DNA from: Chitinophagaceae bacterium UBA2375
Lineage (GTDB): Bacteria; Bacteroidota; Bacteroidia; Chitinophagales; Chitinophagaceae
Reading direction: 5' to 3'
Assembly: GCA_002343985.1 (NCBI GenBank)
Contig: DDTB01000016.1
Span: 41,448 to 105,447 of the forward strand
DNA: 64,000 bases
A program made the translations under genes and the position numbers. Shown here one piece after another: positions 35,039 to 43,847 of the stretch; positions within the stretch are counted from its first letter, which is position 1; every line of letters starts with the position of its first letter. The notes beneath the pieces were generated by a model. It was not told the DNA's origin. It did no database searches and saw nothing but the letters and a program-made list of their open reading frames with translations.

Positions 35039-35046
35039 CAAAGGTA
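35039..35046 (-). promoter_or_regulatory. -7 promoter element of the two-component pair
   Basis: TACCTTTG on the minus strand, an exact TAnnTTTG match, 13 bases ahead of the kinase start codon. Confidence 0.5.
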
Positions 35047-35114
35047 TGCCGTACAAGTGTGCGACGCAACAATGTGGAAGCATGATCCGTTGCCCATGCA
35101 ACCATAACATGGAA

Positions 35115-35993
35115 CTAATTCCGCTTATCGAGCCCCCAGGAGAGTTTGTTCCGCAGTGTTTGCAGGAAATTATTTTCGTTGAGGCGGATGAGGTTGATGC
35201 CAAAACTTTCTTTGCGCACGGCGATTTGTACTTCCCTGGATACGATTTCGCGGCGGCTGTCGAGTGTACAGAGAAAACCGTCGGTGCGGCCTTCGAGTTC
35301 GAAGGAGATGATGGTGTTATCGGGCACCACGATGGGCCTGACGTTGAGGTTGTGGGGCGCTACGGGCGTGATGACGAAGCTGCTGTTGTCGGGGAACACC
35401 ACGGGCCCGCTGCAACTCAGCGAATACCCTGTGGAACCTGTGGGCGTGGCTACAATTAGCCCGTCGGCCCAGTAGGTGTTTAAAAATTCCCCGTTGAGGT
35501 AAGTGTGGATCTTGATCATCGGGGAGCTGTCTTTTTTATGGATCGAGCATTCGTTCAGCGCGTAAGGTGATTCGCCGAAGAGCGGGATATTAGCATCGAG
35601 GTGCAATAAGGAGCGCTGGTCGAGTACATACTTGCGGTTGATGATGGCATCAACGGCCACTTCAATATCCTCCTTACCGATATTGGCGAGGAAGCCCAGC
35701 CTGCCGTAGTTGATGCCCAGTACGGGGATGCCGGTATCTTTTACGAGCGTGACGGTATCGAGCATGGTACCGTCGCCGCCAAGGCTGATCATGCAATCGA
35801 TGGATGTATCGAGTTGTGTGGATTCGTTGAACGTGGAATAAGGGCTGTTGATTTCTATGGCAGAGTAAAACTGGTTGAAAAAATCCTGGAAGAAAACCGG
35901 TTCCGCGCCGTGCGCGATCAGCAGGTCGAGCAATAACTTGATGTCGTTGTACTGCTCACTGTCAACGCCCCGGCTGTATATGGCTATTTTCAT
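35115..35993 (-). CDS. nadK: NAD kinase
   Basis: A 292-residue enzyme phosphorylating NAD to NADP. The GGDGT motif is in CMISLGGDGTMLD, and TPTGSTGYSLSCSGP is the second conserved NadK block. It starts six bases after the stop of the BamA/TamA-like gene. Cytoplasmic. Confidence 0.95.
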   Translation of the reverse strand: MKIAIYSRGVDSEQYNDIKLLLDLLIAHGAEPVFFQDFFNQFYSAIEINSPYSTFNESTQLDTSIDCMISLGGDGTMLDTVTLVKDTGIPVLGINYGRLGFLANIGKEDIEVAVDAIINRKYVLDQRSLLHLDANIPLFGESPYALNECSIHKKDSSPMIKIHTYLNGEFLNTYWADGLIVATPTGSTGYSLSCSGPVVFPDNSSFVITPVAPHNLNVRPIVVPDNTIISFELEGRTDGFLCTLDSRREIVSREVQIAVRKESFGINLIRLNENNFLQTLRNKLSWGLDKRN

Positions 35994-35999
35994 ACAGGC

Positions 36000-37430
36000 T
36001 TAGAAATTGGTTTTCGTATGTAAAAATAAACCCTTTTCGCCTAATGGGTTGATGCTGTATTCCACCTGCAGGAATATGTCGTATAAAGATATGATATCAA
36101 TGCCGATGCCGCCTGAATATAGAAAGCGGTTGTTGAGGCGGTTATTGAGTTCGCTCACGTTTTCAGACCACCCGATATCAGCATAGGTTTTCGCGTAGAA
36201 GGCGAAGGGTATGTATGGAATCGATTTGATGTTCCAGGGAAGGGGGATCTGGAAGGAAACGATTTTCTTTTTGACCGTGTATTTGGCAATGGCCGCGGCA
36301 TATCCATCGATCACATAATTTTCGAGGCCGCGCATGTAAAAATCCTGGTAGCCCATCGCGCGCTGGTTTATATAGGCTGTCCGGAACGGCGCTTTCACGG
36401 TTCCATAAAAATCCCAGTTGCCATACCAGTTTTTGCCGAATGGCGTGTATTTGCTGTACTGCGCGTCGATGCGCAGGAGGTTCATGCCGCCCGTGAAGCC
36501 GGTGCCTTGCTTTAGTATGGTTGCCGTATACCGTTTGCCTGTGAGCGGGTAATTGACGTTGTCTGTGTTGATATACTGGAACGTGTACCCGATGAAAGGG
36601 AAACCTCCATAGTTTCTCCCGTTATTGAGGTACTGCGGGTTGAACTCGGGGCGTTTGATGCTGTCGTTCAGGTCATGATGATGGTATCCTGCAAAAAAGA
36701 TATGCCTGCGGTAATAACCCCTGCGCAACTGGTAATTGGCCCGAAACAGGAGTTCGGTACGAACGTATTTATCGTTGGTGAACCGAAGGAGTTTATTGCT
36801 GTTATCCGTTTTGTATTGCACTTCGCGCGACTGTGTGATGCTGGCGGTAAAGCCAAAGCCTTCGGTGAGTTTGGCGTTGCTGTATGGGTTGCTGTAACTC
36901 ACGGCCAGCATGCGGTTGAAGCCATTCAGGAGAAACACCCTGAGCTGGTCGGCGCGCCCGCTGAAATTATAATGCGCGAATTTCAAGCCATAGGTTACCC
37001 TGTTGAAACTGGCATTATGGATGTTGATCCATTCGTTCACATTCCGGTCAACCAGTTTGAATTGGGGAGTGGGGTAGATGTACCATCTTTCGCGGACCAT
37101 CACAAAGATGTTGAACTCGGAGCCGTTGACAAACACCGGGTATACATTTACTTCAGAAAAGAGATTGGTATTGTATATCAGGAACCTTGAGCGTTCGAGG
37201 GTTTCATAAATGCGGGAAGCCTGTATGGAATCGCCCGGTTTGATGGGTATTTCGCGGAGTATGATAAAGGTTTTGGTTTTCTGGTTGCCAATGACCTGTA
37301 TTTCGCGAAGGGCCATGCGGGCCAGCGAATCGGTGATGGGTTGTTTGATGAGGCTGCTGTCTTGCGCACGGGACGACAGCGGGTATCCCACGCACATAAT
37401 GACCAGTAAGAAAAAGCAGGCAACCTTCAT
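36000..37430 (-). CDS. BamA/TamA-type outer-membrane protein
   Basis: A 476-residue protein with a Sec signal peptide (MKVACFFLLVIMCVGYPLSS and onward, ending RAQD), a single POTRA-like domain (about 38-115, beginning REIQVIGNQKTKTFIIL) and a C-terminal Omp85-like 16-strand barrel. It ends GLFLHTKTNF with an aromatic C-terminus. One POTRA rather than five suggests an accessory Omp85 family member rather than BamA itself. The ATG at 37430 is preferred to an upstream TTG. It is operon-linked to nadK. Confidence 0.82.
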   Translation of the reverse strand: MKVACFFLLVIMCVGYPLSSRAQDSSLIKQPITDSLARMALREIQVIGNQKTKTFIILREIPIKPGDSIQASRIYETLERSRFLIYNTNLFSEVNVYPVFVNGSEFNIFVMVRERWYIYPTPQFKLVDRNVNEWINIHNASFNRVTYGLKFAHYNFSGRADQLRVFLLNGFNRMLAVSYSNPYSNAKLTEGFGFTASITQSREVQYKTDNSNKLLRFTNDKYVRTELLFRANYQLRRGYYRRHIFFAGYHHHDLNDSIKRPEFNPQYLNNGRNYGGFPFIGYTFQYINTDNVNYPLTGKRYTATILKQGTGFTGGMNLLRIDAQYSKYTPFGKNWYGNWDFYGTVKAPFRTAYINQRAMGYQDFYMRGLENYVIDGYAAAIAKYTVKKKIVSFQIPLPWNIKSIPYIPFAFYAKTYADIGWSENVSELNNRLNNRFLYSGGIGIDIISLYDIFLQVEYSINPLGEKGLFLHTKTNF

Positions 37431-37508
37431 GCTGAACAAACTTGTCTTAATTTCCTGACGAATGCATCTCCAATGCCGGTTGTAGGGCAGACAGCATGAG
37501 GGAAGATA

Positions 37509-38171
37509 TCATATATCCAGGTAATTCATAAGATTCCGGTAATTGCTTTCGATTTCATTTTCGAAATGCTCAATGCCATAAAAATACACTACATCGTAGT
37601 CATATCGTTCAAATGTGGCGACAACGGTGGCGATTTCTTTTTTATTGATATGAAGCGTAACGGTTAGCAGGCCATTGGCGGCATTGGTGGTGCTGTTCAG
37701 GTGCAGGATGGTGCAGTCGTTGCTTTCAACAATACGGCTGATTTCGGAAATCGCGAATTGCGTCCTTTCCATTTCCAGCACGATGATCCCGCCGATTTCA
37801 TCCGCACCGGCAAAGACGCCCAGTGTTTTTAATAAGTCTGACGCGGTGATGACGCCATGGAATTGCCCGGTTTTATTCACCACCGGGATGATATTGGTAT
37901 CGAACTGTATGCTTTTGTTGACGGCGTTGAGAAAATGCACATCATCCGGCACAAATGCCGGTATGAAGTGGTTTTGGAGGAGTTCGATCGGGGCTTTTTC
38001 ATCTTCCGCGTCGAGCAGGTCCTCCTCGCTGATCAGGCCCAGGAAATTCTCTTCAGATATCACCGGCAGGTGTGTCACTTTAAAATCGTTGATAAGCTGG
38101 CGGGCCTTACTAACGGTGTCGGCTAATCGAAGCCTTGGGATATTCTGGTTGATGATGTCGGTGGTCAGCAT
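37509..38171 (-). CDS. CBS-domain protein with ACT-like C-terminus
   Basis: A 220-residue cytoplasmic protein. Two CBS motifs (about 1-60 and 75-125; HLPVISEENFLGLISEEDLL and IIPVVNKTGQFHGVITASDL) form a Bateman module for an adenine nucleotide, followed by an ACT-like regulatory domain (about 135-215). The target is unknown. It begins the block leading into the BamA/TamA-like gene and nadK. Confidence 0.8.
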   Translation of the reverse strand: MLTTDIINQNIPRLRLADTVSKARQLINDFKVTHLPVISEENFLGLISEEDLLDAEDEKAPIELLQNHFIPAFVPDDVHFLNAVNKSIQFDTNIIPVVNKTGQFHGVITASDLLKTLGVFAGADEIGGIIVLEMERTQFAISEISRIVESNDCTILHLNSTTNAANGLLTVTLHINKKEIATVVATFERYDYDVVYFYGIEHFENEIESNYRNLMNYLDI

Positions 38172-38250
38172 AAGGCCAGGTTTAGGAAGATGCCATTGGG
38201 CATTTGTTACGAAAATAGGGAAGCCTGTGCTGAATAGACAAAATAATTCG

Positions 38251-39027
38251 TTAAACTGTTGCAGCGGGGGTTTTGAGTTTGCTCAGGAACCCGCCGAGGA
38301 TTTTGTTGAATTCCCCGGGCACTTCCATCATGGGGGCGTGTCCGCATTTGTCGATGAAATGCAGTTCGCTGTTGGGGATCAGCCTGTTGAATTCTTTTCC
38401 CACAAAGGGTGGGGTGATGGTATCGTTATTGCCCCAGATCAGGCAGGTGGGCTGTTTGATTTGGCTGAGTTCTTCGCCGAGGTTGTTGCGGATGGCGCTT
38501 TTGGCCAGGGCGATGATTTTGATCACTTTAAGGCGGTTGTTGGTGATTTCAAACACTTCGTTCACCAGTTCATCGGTGGCCATGGCCGGATCATAAAAGG
38601 TGAGCGCGGTTTTATGGCGGATGTATTCTTTGTCGCCCCGCTTGGGATATGTATCGCCCATCCCGTTTTCAAACAGGCCTGAGCTGCCCGTCAGGATCAG
38701 GGAGCTGATGCGTTCGGGTTGTTTGAGGATATGTACGAGGGCCACATGTCCGCCCAGGGAATTACCCATCAGGTGGATGCCTTTGTAATCGCGGTGTTCA
38801 ATGAATTTCTGCACGTATTTCTGCAATCCGCCCACAGAGGTATGGAGCAGGTCGAGGTCGAGCAGGGGCAGCATGGGCACCACCACTTTATGGGTTTGCC
38901 TGAAATGGCTGATGAGTTCATTAAAATTGCTCAAGGCGCCGAACAACCCATGTAAAAGGACCAACGGTTCGCCGTTGCCTTCCTCAATGAATTTGAACTT
39001 TCCGTCTTGTTTAATCTCGTAACTCAT
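38251..39027 (-). CDS. Alpha/beta hydrolase
   Basis: A 258-residue hydrolase. HGLFGALSNF provides the oxyanion region, nucleophile Ser lies in LMGNSLGGHVAL, an acid in WGNNDTITPP and the His in DKCGHAPMMEVP. The substrate cannot be assigned; the pattern is that of esterase/lactonase-type enzymes. Transcription probably starts at its own promoter near 39104. Confidence 0.85.
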   Translation of the reverse strand: MSYEIKQDGKFKFIEEGNGEPLVLLHGLFGALSNFNELISHFRQTHKVVVPMLPLLDLDLLHTSVGGLQKYVQKFIEHRDYKGIHLMGNSLGGHVALVHILKQPERISSLILTGSSGLFENGMGDTYPKRGDKEYIRHKTALTFYDPAMATDELVNEVFEITNNRLKVIKIIALAKSAIRNNLGEELSQIKQPTCLIWGNNDTITPPFVGKEFNRLIPNSELHFIDKCGHAPMMEVPGEFNKILGGFLSKLKTPAATV

Positions 39028-39110
39028 GCTGCAATAACTTTTGGGCGAAAACGCCTTCGTACTTTTTTGAATACGTCCGTGCTGTAAGGCTAAAATTACG
39101 GTAAATCAGC

Positions 39111-39118
39111 CAAAAATA
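39111..39118 (-). promoter_or_regulatory. -7 promoter element of the alpha/beta hydrolase gene
   Basis: TATTTTTG on the minus strand, an exact TAnnTTTG match, 83 bases upstream of the start codon. Confidence 0.4.
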
Positions 39119-39132
39119 CGGATGAATGGGCT

Positions 39133-39672
39133 TTATTGCTCCAATTTTACGGCGAGATCGCTGAAAAACCGCTCCAGTTGCGCAAATACATCTTTCACGG
39201 GTGAAACGATCCCTCCAATGCCCTCCGTGACCCAGGGCCCTAGTGGCGACAGGTATGGGTAAAGGTTGGAGGCCGCGATGGTTTCATCACCAATCAGCTT
39301 CAACTGCACCAGGTAAAACAAGGCCACGCTGATAAACAGTGCATATAGCAGGGTAAAGAATAAAGCGCCGCCGGCCCGGTTTACCCATCCCAGCATCATG
39401 GTTTCCATGGCTGATTGCAGGAGTTTGCCCGACCAGTTGATGATGAGCACTACTGCAATCAATACCAATAAAAAGGAGAGTAAGGGCAACCATTTCGCGG
39501 ATACGCTCACATGTTCGCCCAGCCTGTTGGCCACAACCGCCGAAAGTTTCAGTGCCGCTACAATCCCGATAATATAGGCGAATAATGCAAAGAGGGCCCC
39601 GATGAGGCCTTTGCGCAGGCCTTTGATGCAGGCTGCCACCAATAGTATGGCTATGATAAAATCGAGGGTCAT
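39133..39672 (-). CDS. cvpA: CvpA-family membrane protein
   Basis: A 179-residue protein with four to five helices. FIIAILLVAACIKGLRKGLI at the start and a Gly-rich LGWVNRAGGALF segment are typical of CvpA, a family linked to colicin V production and envelope stability. It starts 30 bases after the yqeY stop and is probably co-transcribed. Confidence 0.8.
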   Translation of the reverse strand: MTLDFIIAILLVAACIKGLRKGLIGALFALFAYIIGIVAALKLSAVVANRLGEHVSVSAKWLPLLSFLLVLIAVVLIINWSGKLLQSAMETMMLGWVNRAGGALFFTLLYALFISVALFYLVQLKLIGDETIAASNLYPYLSPLGPWVTEGIGGIVSPVKDVFAQLERFFSDLAVKLEQ

Positions 39673-39702
39673 GCGGATGATTTGCGGAAACGGTTGCCGG
39701 CA

Positions 39703-40155
39703 TTACGCGCCCAGCAATTCACGGGCAATGGCGTTGATGGTTTTTCCATCCGCCTGCCCGGCCAGCTTCTTGGAAGCGGCACCCATGACTTTACCGATGT
39801 CGGCCGCGGTGGCGGCACCTGTTTCGGAGATGATGGATTTTACCACTACGCGTATTTCATCTTCGCCCAGTTGTTTGGGGAGGAACTGTTCGATCACGGC
39901 CATTTCTTCTTTTTCTTTCTGCGCGAGGTCGGCGCGGCCCTGTTGTTCAAATATCTCCAGCGAATCGCGGCGCTGCTTCATCATTTTTTGCAGGAATTTT
40001 TGTTCGGTGGCTTCATCAATATCGCCTCCCGCACCTGGTTCCGTTTTCGCTTTGATGATCTCGGCCTTGATGGCACGCAACCCGCGCAATGCCGATTCGT
40101 TTTTCGATTTCATGGCTTCCTTCATGGCTTCCATGATTTTTGATTCTAAAGACAT
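39703..40155 (-). CDS. yqeY: GatB/YqeY-domain protein
   Basis: A 150-residue helical protein resembling the tRNA-binding tail domain of GatB. ESALRGLRAIKAEIIKA and the C-terminal MGAASKKLAGQADGKTIN are the YqeY hallmarks. It may bind tRNA or act beside amidotransferases, but the role is not settled. Its start codon lies 8 bases from an 18-unit heptamer array. Confidence 0.87.
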   Translation of the reverse strand: MSLESKIMEAMKEAMKSKNESALRGLRAIKAEIIKAKTEPGAGGDIDEATEQKFLQKMMKQRRDSLEIFEQQGRADLAQKEKEEMAVIEQFLPKQLGEDEIRVVVKSIISETGAATAADIGKVMGAASKKLAGQADGKTINAIARELLGA

Positions 40156-40163
40156 AAGAGGTG

Positions 40164-40289
40164 TGATTTATGATGTGTGATGTATGATGTATGATGTATG
40201 ATGTGTGATGTATGATGTGTGATGTATGATGTGTGATGTATGATGTGTGATGTATGATGTATGATGTGTGATGTGTGATGTGTGATGTA
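40164..40289. repeat. Heptanucleotide tandem array 1 (18 units of TGATGTR)
   Basis: Eighteen contiguous 7-base units with no indel, alternating TGATGTA and TGATGTG (the first unit is TGATTTA). On the minus strand the unit is ATCAYAC minus register, i.e. the same family as array 2. It fills most of the 195-base gap between gldC and yqeY and ends 8 bases before the yqeY start. The minus strand is free of stop codons in all frames; the plus strand has TGA in each unit. Confidence 0.95.
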
Positions 40290-40350
40290 TGATTGATGAC
40301 TTCAATGCATTGTGTCAACAAACAACATAAGATACATATTCATACATTCA

Positions 40351-40710
40351 TTAAGCGCCCTGCTCTTCTATCTGCGCTTCCCTGAATTTTTTAAAGAAAT
40401 CCTTCGCGTAGGTTTTCATCTCTTCGCAGAGTGCCTCCTGCCGCGTGGCGCGTTGCAGGGTATCGGCCATTGTCATGAGCATCTGGTAATAAAAATCGCC
40501 CATCTCATCCACCATCATGTCTTTTGTCCATAGGTCGATGCGGAGGGCCGATTTGTCTTGCCCGTCCCAGAATGCCAGGCACATGGCTTTGGCTTTTTGC
40601 TTGACTTCGGCGGTGGAGTCGCTGGCAGCCCAGGTGATGAGTTCGGGTATTTTATTGTTGTCGAGGTGTACGTCGATGCTGATGGTAGATTGTTGCATGT
40701 CTTGCTTCAT
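40351..40710 (-). CDS. gldC: Gliding motility protein GldC
   Basis: A 119-residue cytoplasmic protein. The core ISIDVHLDNNKIPELITWAA, LRIDLWTKDMMVDEM and ADTLQRATRQEALCEEM matches GldC of Bacteroidota gliding bacteria. Its ATG overlaps the glycosyltransferase stop by one base (TAATG), and a -7 element lies in the last codons of that gene. GldC may also occur in non-gliding Bacteroidota. Confidence 0.87.
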   Translation of the reverse strand: MKQDMQQSTISIDVHLDNNKIPELITWAASDSTAEVKQKAKAMCLAFWDGQDKSALRIDLWTKDMMVDEMGDFYYQMLMTMADTLQRATRQEALCEEMKTYAKDFFKKFREAQIEEQGA

Positions 40711-41837
40711 TAGTGAAGCGCAAAGGTACGATCTTTCCCGCCTGTGAGTACATCTTCAAGCCTTCGGGAACTTTCTTCCCAGTCGAGTTCCCGGGCCATG
40801 GCCAGTGCGCTTTGCCGCAGGCTTGCACGATGCGCTTCATCTTTATAGAGGCGCATCATCTGGTCGGCAATCGACTTCTCCGAGATTGCGCAATAGGCCG
40901 ATCCTTCACCGCTTTCAGCATACTGAAAGGCCCGGTCGGGCCTGATCAGCGGGACGCCCAGTTGGGCAGCCAGGGCCGGGATGCGCTCCGGCTGGTCGGT
41001 TGACGGCAAGTACACACATACATAAGCCTGTGAGAGGGTTTCTTCGGGCCGCAGCGTTTCGTTGTAATACAGCACCTGTACATCGGTCCTGTATTTATAA
41101 TTTGACAATTCCTGCAAGGGTAGCGCGCCCGGTGGAAGTTGTGACGCGATAAGGAATTGCATATTCGATTGCTGCCATTTTTTAAAAATCGAAAAGGCCT
41201 TTAAAGCAGTGATCAGTTGCGTGGATGTGGATGCGGTAACGGGATATAAGAAATACATCTTATCGCCGCATGTTTCCTGAACGTCTGTCAAGGCTTTTTC
41301 CCGCACAGGCTGCATGTCAGGCTTGCCCGGCTTGATGTGTATAGATTCACGAATGTGTTTTTTAATAGACGGCGGCATGCCCGGCGATAATGATTCATTG
41401 CAAAGCACAAGGCACTGGCTTTTTTGCACAAACTTGTGGAAGAATTTTTTCAGGTACCTACGGTCCCGCGCCGGGTAAAGGTTTGAGGGATCCAGGAACG
41501 CGAGGTCTTCCAATACCATCACCTGCCTGATATTCGATTGCAGGCAAGCCGATTTATCCTGGTTGACATACACATTAGCCTGGTATTTCTGCAATACCCT
41601 GGGCAGTTTAAACTGGTACCAGTAATGTTGCAGAAGTTTATTTTTTAAAGCCGGCCCCAGCAATACCGGTGTAATATTTTTGGATTTGATGAGTGTGTCT
41701 GACCAGGGTTTGTCGAATATGAAAATAAAATGGTCGTCCGGCCTTCTCGCCGCGATGCGGGTCATACATTCGTAATTGAAGAGGCTGCGTACATCGTCCG
41801 GAGTCTCACCGATGGAGATGTGTGCGGCAAAAGTCAT
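40710..41837 (-). CDS. Glycosyltransferase, GT4-like
   Basis: A 375-residue cytoplasmic protein with two Rossmann-type halves. SSNYKYRT and LSQAYVCVYLPSTDQPERIP correspond to the C-terminal nucleotide-sugar half of GT-B enzymes, although the usual EGFGLP motif is replaced by STDQPERIPAL. The acceptor and sugar cannot be assigned. Start overlaps the CorC-type stop (ATGA), end overlaps gldC (TAATG). Confidence 0.72.
   Translation of the reverse strand: MTFAAHISIGETPDDVRSLFNYECMTRIAARRPDDHFIFIFDKPWSDTLIKSKNITPVLLGPALKNKLLQHYWYQFKLPRVLQKYQANVYVNQDKSACLQSNIRQVMVLEDLAFLDPSNLYPARDRRYLKKFFHKFVQKSQCLVLCNESLSPGMPPSIKKHIRESIHIKPGKPDMQPVREKALTDVQETCGDKMYFLYPVTASTSTQLITALKAFSIFKKWQQSNMQFLIASQLPPGALPLQELSNYKYRTDVQVLYYNETLRPEETLSQAYVCVYLPSTDQPERIPALAAQLGVPLIRPDRAFQYAESGEGSAYCAISEKSIADQMMRLYKDEAHRASLRQSALAMARELDWEESSRRLEDVLTGGKDRTFALH
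40721..40728 (-). promoter_or_regulatory. Possible internal -7 element for gldC
   Basis: TACCTTTG on the minus strand lies within the last codons of the glycosyltransferase gene, 10 bases ahead of the gldC start. The exact match may be coding coincidence, since it spells Thr-Phe. Confidence 0.3.
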
Positions 41838-43123
41838 CGGAGCAATTTTACTTTTACGGTTTCGATCCTGGTGCCGCTGACGCTCAGGATATCGAATTCC
41901 ATATTCCCCACAATGATGCGCTCTTTGGGTTCGGGGATGGCTTCGTGGTGTTGTATGATATAGCCTGATAAGGTTTCCGCGCCATCGTTATCTGTAAAGT
42001 CGAGCCTATATTTTTCACTGATCTGGTCCAGTTCCAGCCTTCCGCTGAAAATAAATTCATCTGCGGAGATTTGCTTGTCGATGAATTCTTCTTTTACATC
42101 ATATTCATCTTCTATCTCTCCAAAAATTTCTTCCAGCAGGTCTTCCATCGTCACAATACCGGCAGTCCCGCCGAATTCGTCAATCACCCAGGCAATGCTT
42201 TTCCTTTCCCTGCTGAATTTATTCATGAGATCGGTCGCGCTCATGCTTTCGGGCACCGTGGGGATAGGGTGCAGGATATCTTTGATCTGTGCAGGTTGTT
42301 TGAGCATGTCGAGGTGGTGCACATAACCGATGATGGTATCGATGTTATTTTCGTACACCACTATCTTGCTCAGTTTGCTGTCGATGAATTTCTGCCGAAG
42401 GGTTTCCATGTCGGTGCGATGGTCAACCGCTTCAATTTCTTTTCTCGGTATCAGGCATTCGCGCAGTTTGGTTTCGGATAGTGACAAAGCGTTTTCAAAA
42501 AGTTCTTTGTTGAGTTCCTGGTTTTCCTCTTCATCCATGCTCTTGCTCTGGCTCACAAAATGTTCCAGGTCAACCTTGCTGAACAATTCTTTTTTCTGGC
42601 TGAGCTTTACGTTGAAAACGTATTTCAACACCCATTCCGACATACTGATGAAAAGCCCGCTCAATGAAGCGAATAGCCAATATAAAAAACCGCTGATATA
42701 GCTGATGCTGTTCGATTGAATGGCCTGGTTGTTCCTGGCCTTGAACACAGCTTTGCCGAGGAACCGCACAAATAGTATGATGCTGGTGGCCAGCACCACT
42801 TCCACGAGCAGGCGGATGAACATGACATAACCGGCCATGGAGGCGGGAAGTTTGGCTTCAATCCAGTTCCAAACGGGCAGGAGCATGTCGCCGATAAGCA
42901 GCCCGTAAATAATGAGCATTACATTGAGTCCAACAAGCAGGGAGCCGATGAACTTCGCGGGTTCGTCGGAAAAAGCGCCCCAGGTCCTTCCACTGAGCGT
43001 ACCTTGTTTTTTATTGAGTTCGATGGATAGTTTGTTGGCCGATTGAAATGCCACTTCTATGCCGGTGAAGAAACCCACCAGGAGCAGGGAAATGAGAATG
43101 GCGATGATGGCAATCCAGTCCAT
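41834..43123 (-). CDS. CorC/HlyC-type membrane protein (CNNM/DUF21, CBS)
   Basis: A 429-residue inner-membrane protein: four helices of a DUF21/CNNM domain (about 1-190), paired CBS domains (about 200-330) and a CorC_HlyC transporter-associated domain (about 345-425). WVIDEFGGTAGIVTMEDLLE is the family landmark. Such proteins are linked to magnesium/cobalt handling; GldE of gliding bacteria belongs to the same family, which is a possibility next to gldC. The ATG at 43123 (MDWIAIIAI) is chosen over a longer frame lacking a plausible leader. Confidence 0.85.
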   Translation of the reverse strand: MDWIAIIAILISLLLVGFFTGIEVAFQSANKLSIELNKKQGTLSGRTWGAFSDEPAKFIGSLLVGLNVMLIIYGLLIGDMLLPVWNWIEAKLPASMAGYVMFIRLLVEVVLATSIILFVRFLGKAVFKARNNQAIQSNSISYISGFLYWLFASLSGLFISMSEWVLKYVFNVKLSQKKELFSKVDLEHFVSQSKSMDEEENQELNKELFENALSLSETKLRECLIPRKEIEAVDHRTDMETLRQKFIDSKLSKIVVYENNIDTIIGYVHHLDMLKQPAQIKDILHPIPTVPESMSATDLMNKFSRERKSIAWVIDEFGGTAGIVTMEDLLEEIFGEIEDEYDVKEEFIDKQISADEFIFSGRLELDQISEKYRLDFTDNDGAETLSGYIIQHHEAIPEPKERIIVGNMEFDILSVSGTRIETVKVKLLR

Positions 43124-43180
43124 ATTTGCTGCTGCAATGTTATCAAAACTAATCAAAAAACGCAAGCTGGAACCATGTCA

Positions 43181-43756
43181 TCAGCTTTGCAGGAAGCGTT
43201 GCACGAGTTCTTTGGCTTTCCGGCAGGCATTTTCGAGGTTATCGTTTAATATGACTTCGTCAAAATGGTCTTTAAACGACAATTCATATGAAGCTTTGTT
43301 CACCCTGGCCTGCAGCGACTCTTCGCTTTCTGTTCCCCGGCTCATCAGCCTTTTTTTCAATTCATCCACCGAAGGCGGTTCAACAAAAATGCTGAGTTTA
43401 TTTTCGGGGTATTGCTGCTGTATGTGTATGGCGCCCTTCACATCGATGTCCAGCACCGGCACATGTTGTTTATTCCAGATGCGTTTCAGTTCCGATTTCA
43501 GGGTGCCGTAATATTTTCCTTCATACACCATTTCCCATTCGGCAAATTCTTTTTGCTGGATTTTTTGCTGAAAATCATCCGGGCTGATAAAATAATAATC
43601 CACCCCGTCTTTTTCATTGCCCCTGGGTTGGCGCGTGGCTGCAGAAATGGAAAATTCGAGCACGGGGAATTCGCGCATCAGGTATCGGGTAATGGATGTT
43701 TTGCCGGCTCCTGACGGCGCTGTGATGATGATGAGCTTTTGAAAGGGGGATTCCAT
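43181..43756 (-). CDS. gmk: Guanylate kinase
   Basis: A 191-residue enzyme phosphorylating GMP to GDP. P-loop in TAPSGAGKTS, GMP-binding ATRQPRGNEKDGVDYYF and the LDIDVKGA strand are intact. The ATG at 43756 follows a TTG two codons upstream. The C-terminal ILNDNLENACRKAKELV is typical. Confidence 0.96.
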   Translation of the reverse strand: MESPFQKLIIITAPSGAGKTSITRYLMREFPVLEFSISAATRQPRGNEKDGVDYYFISPDDFQQKIQQKEFAEWEMVYEGKYYGTLKSELKRIWNKQHVPVLDIDVKGAIHIQQQYPENKLSIFVEPPSVDELKKRLMSRGTESEESLQARVNKASYELSFKDHFDEVILNDNLENACRKAKELVQRFLQS

Positions 43757-43847
43757 AGGCAAAGAAACGGAGAAAACCGATGCGATGGGAATGGACCCGT
43801 AAATTCAAGATGAAGATTCTGTAAAGAACATCTACTGGTTGAGGCAA

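Noticed and set aside
40016..40321. Minus-strand open frame with repeated ITHHTSY-like peptide
   Set aside because: Same effect over array 1, in a different frame from yqeY and running into that gene.
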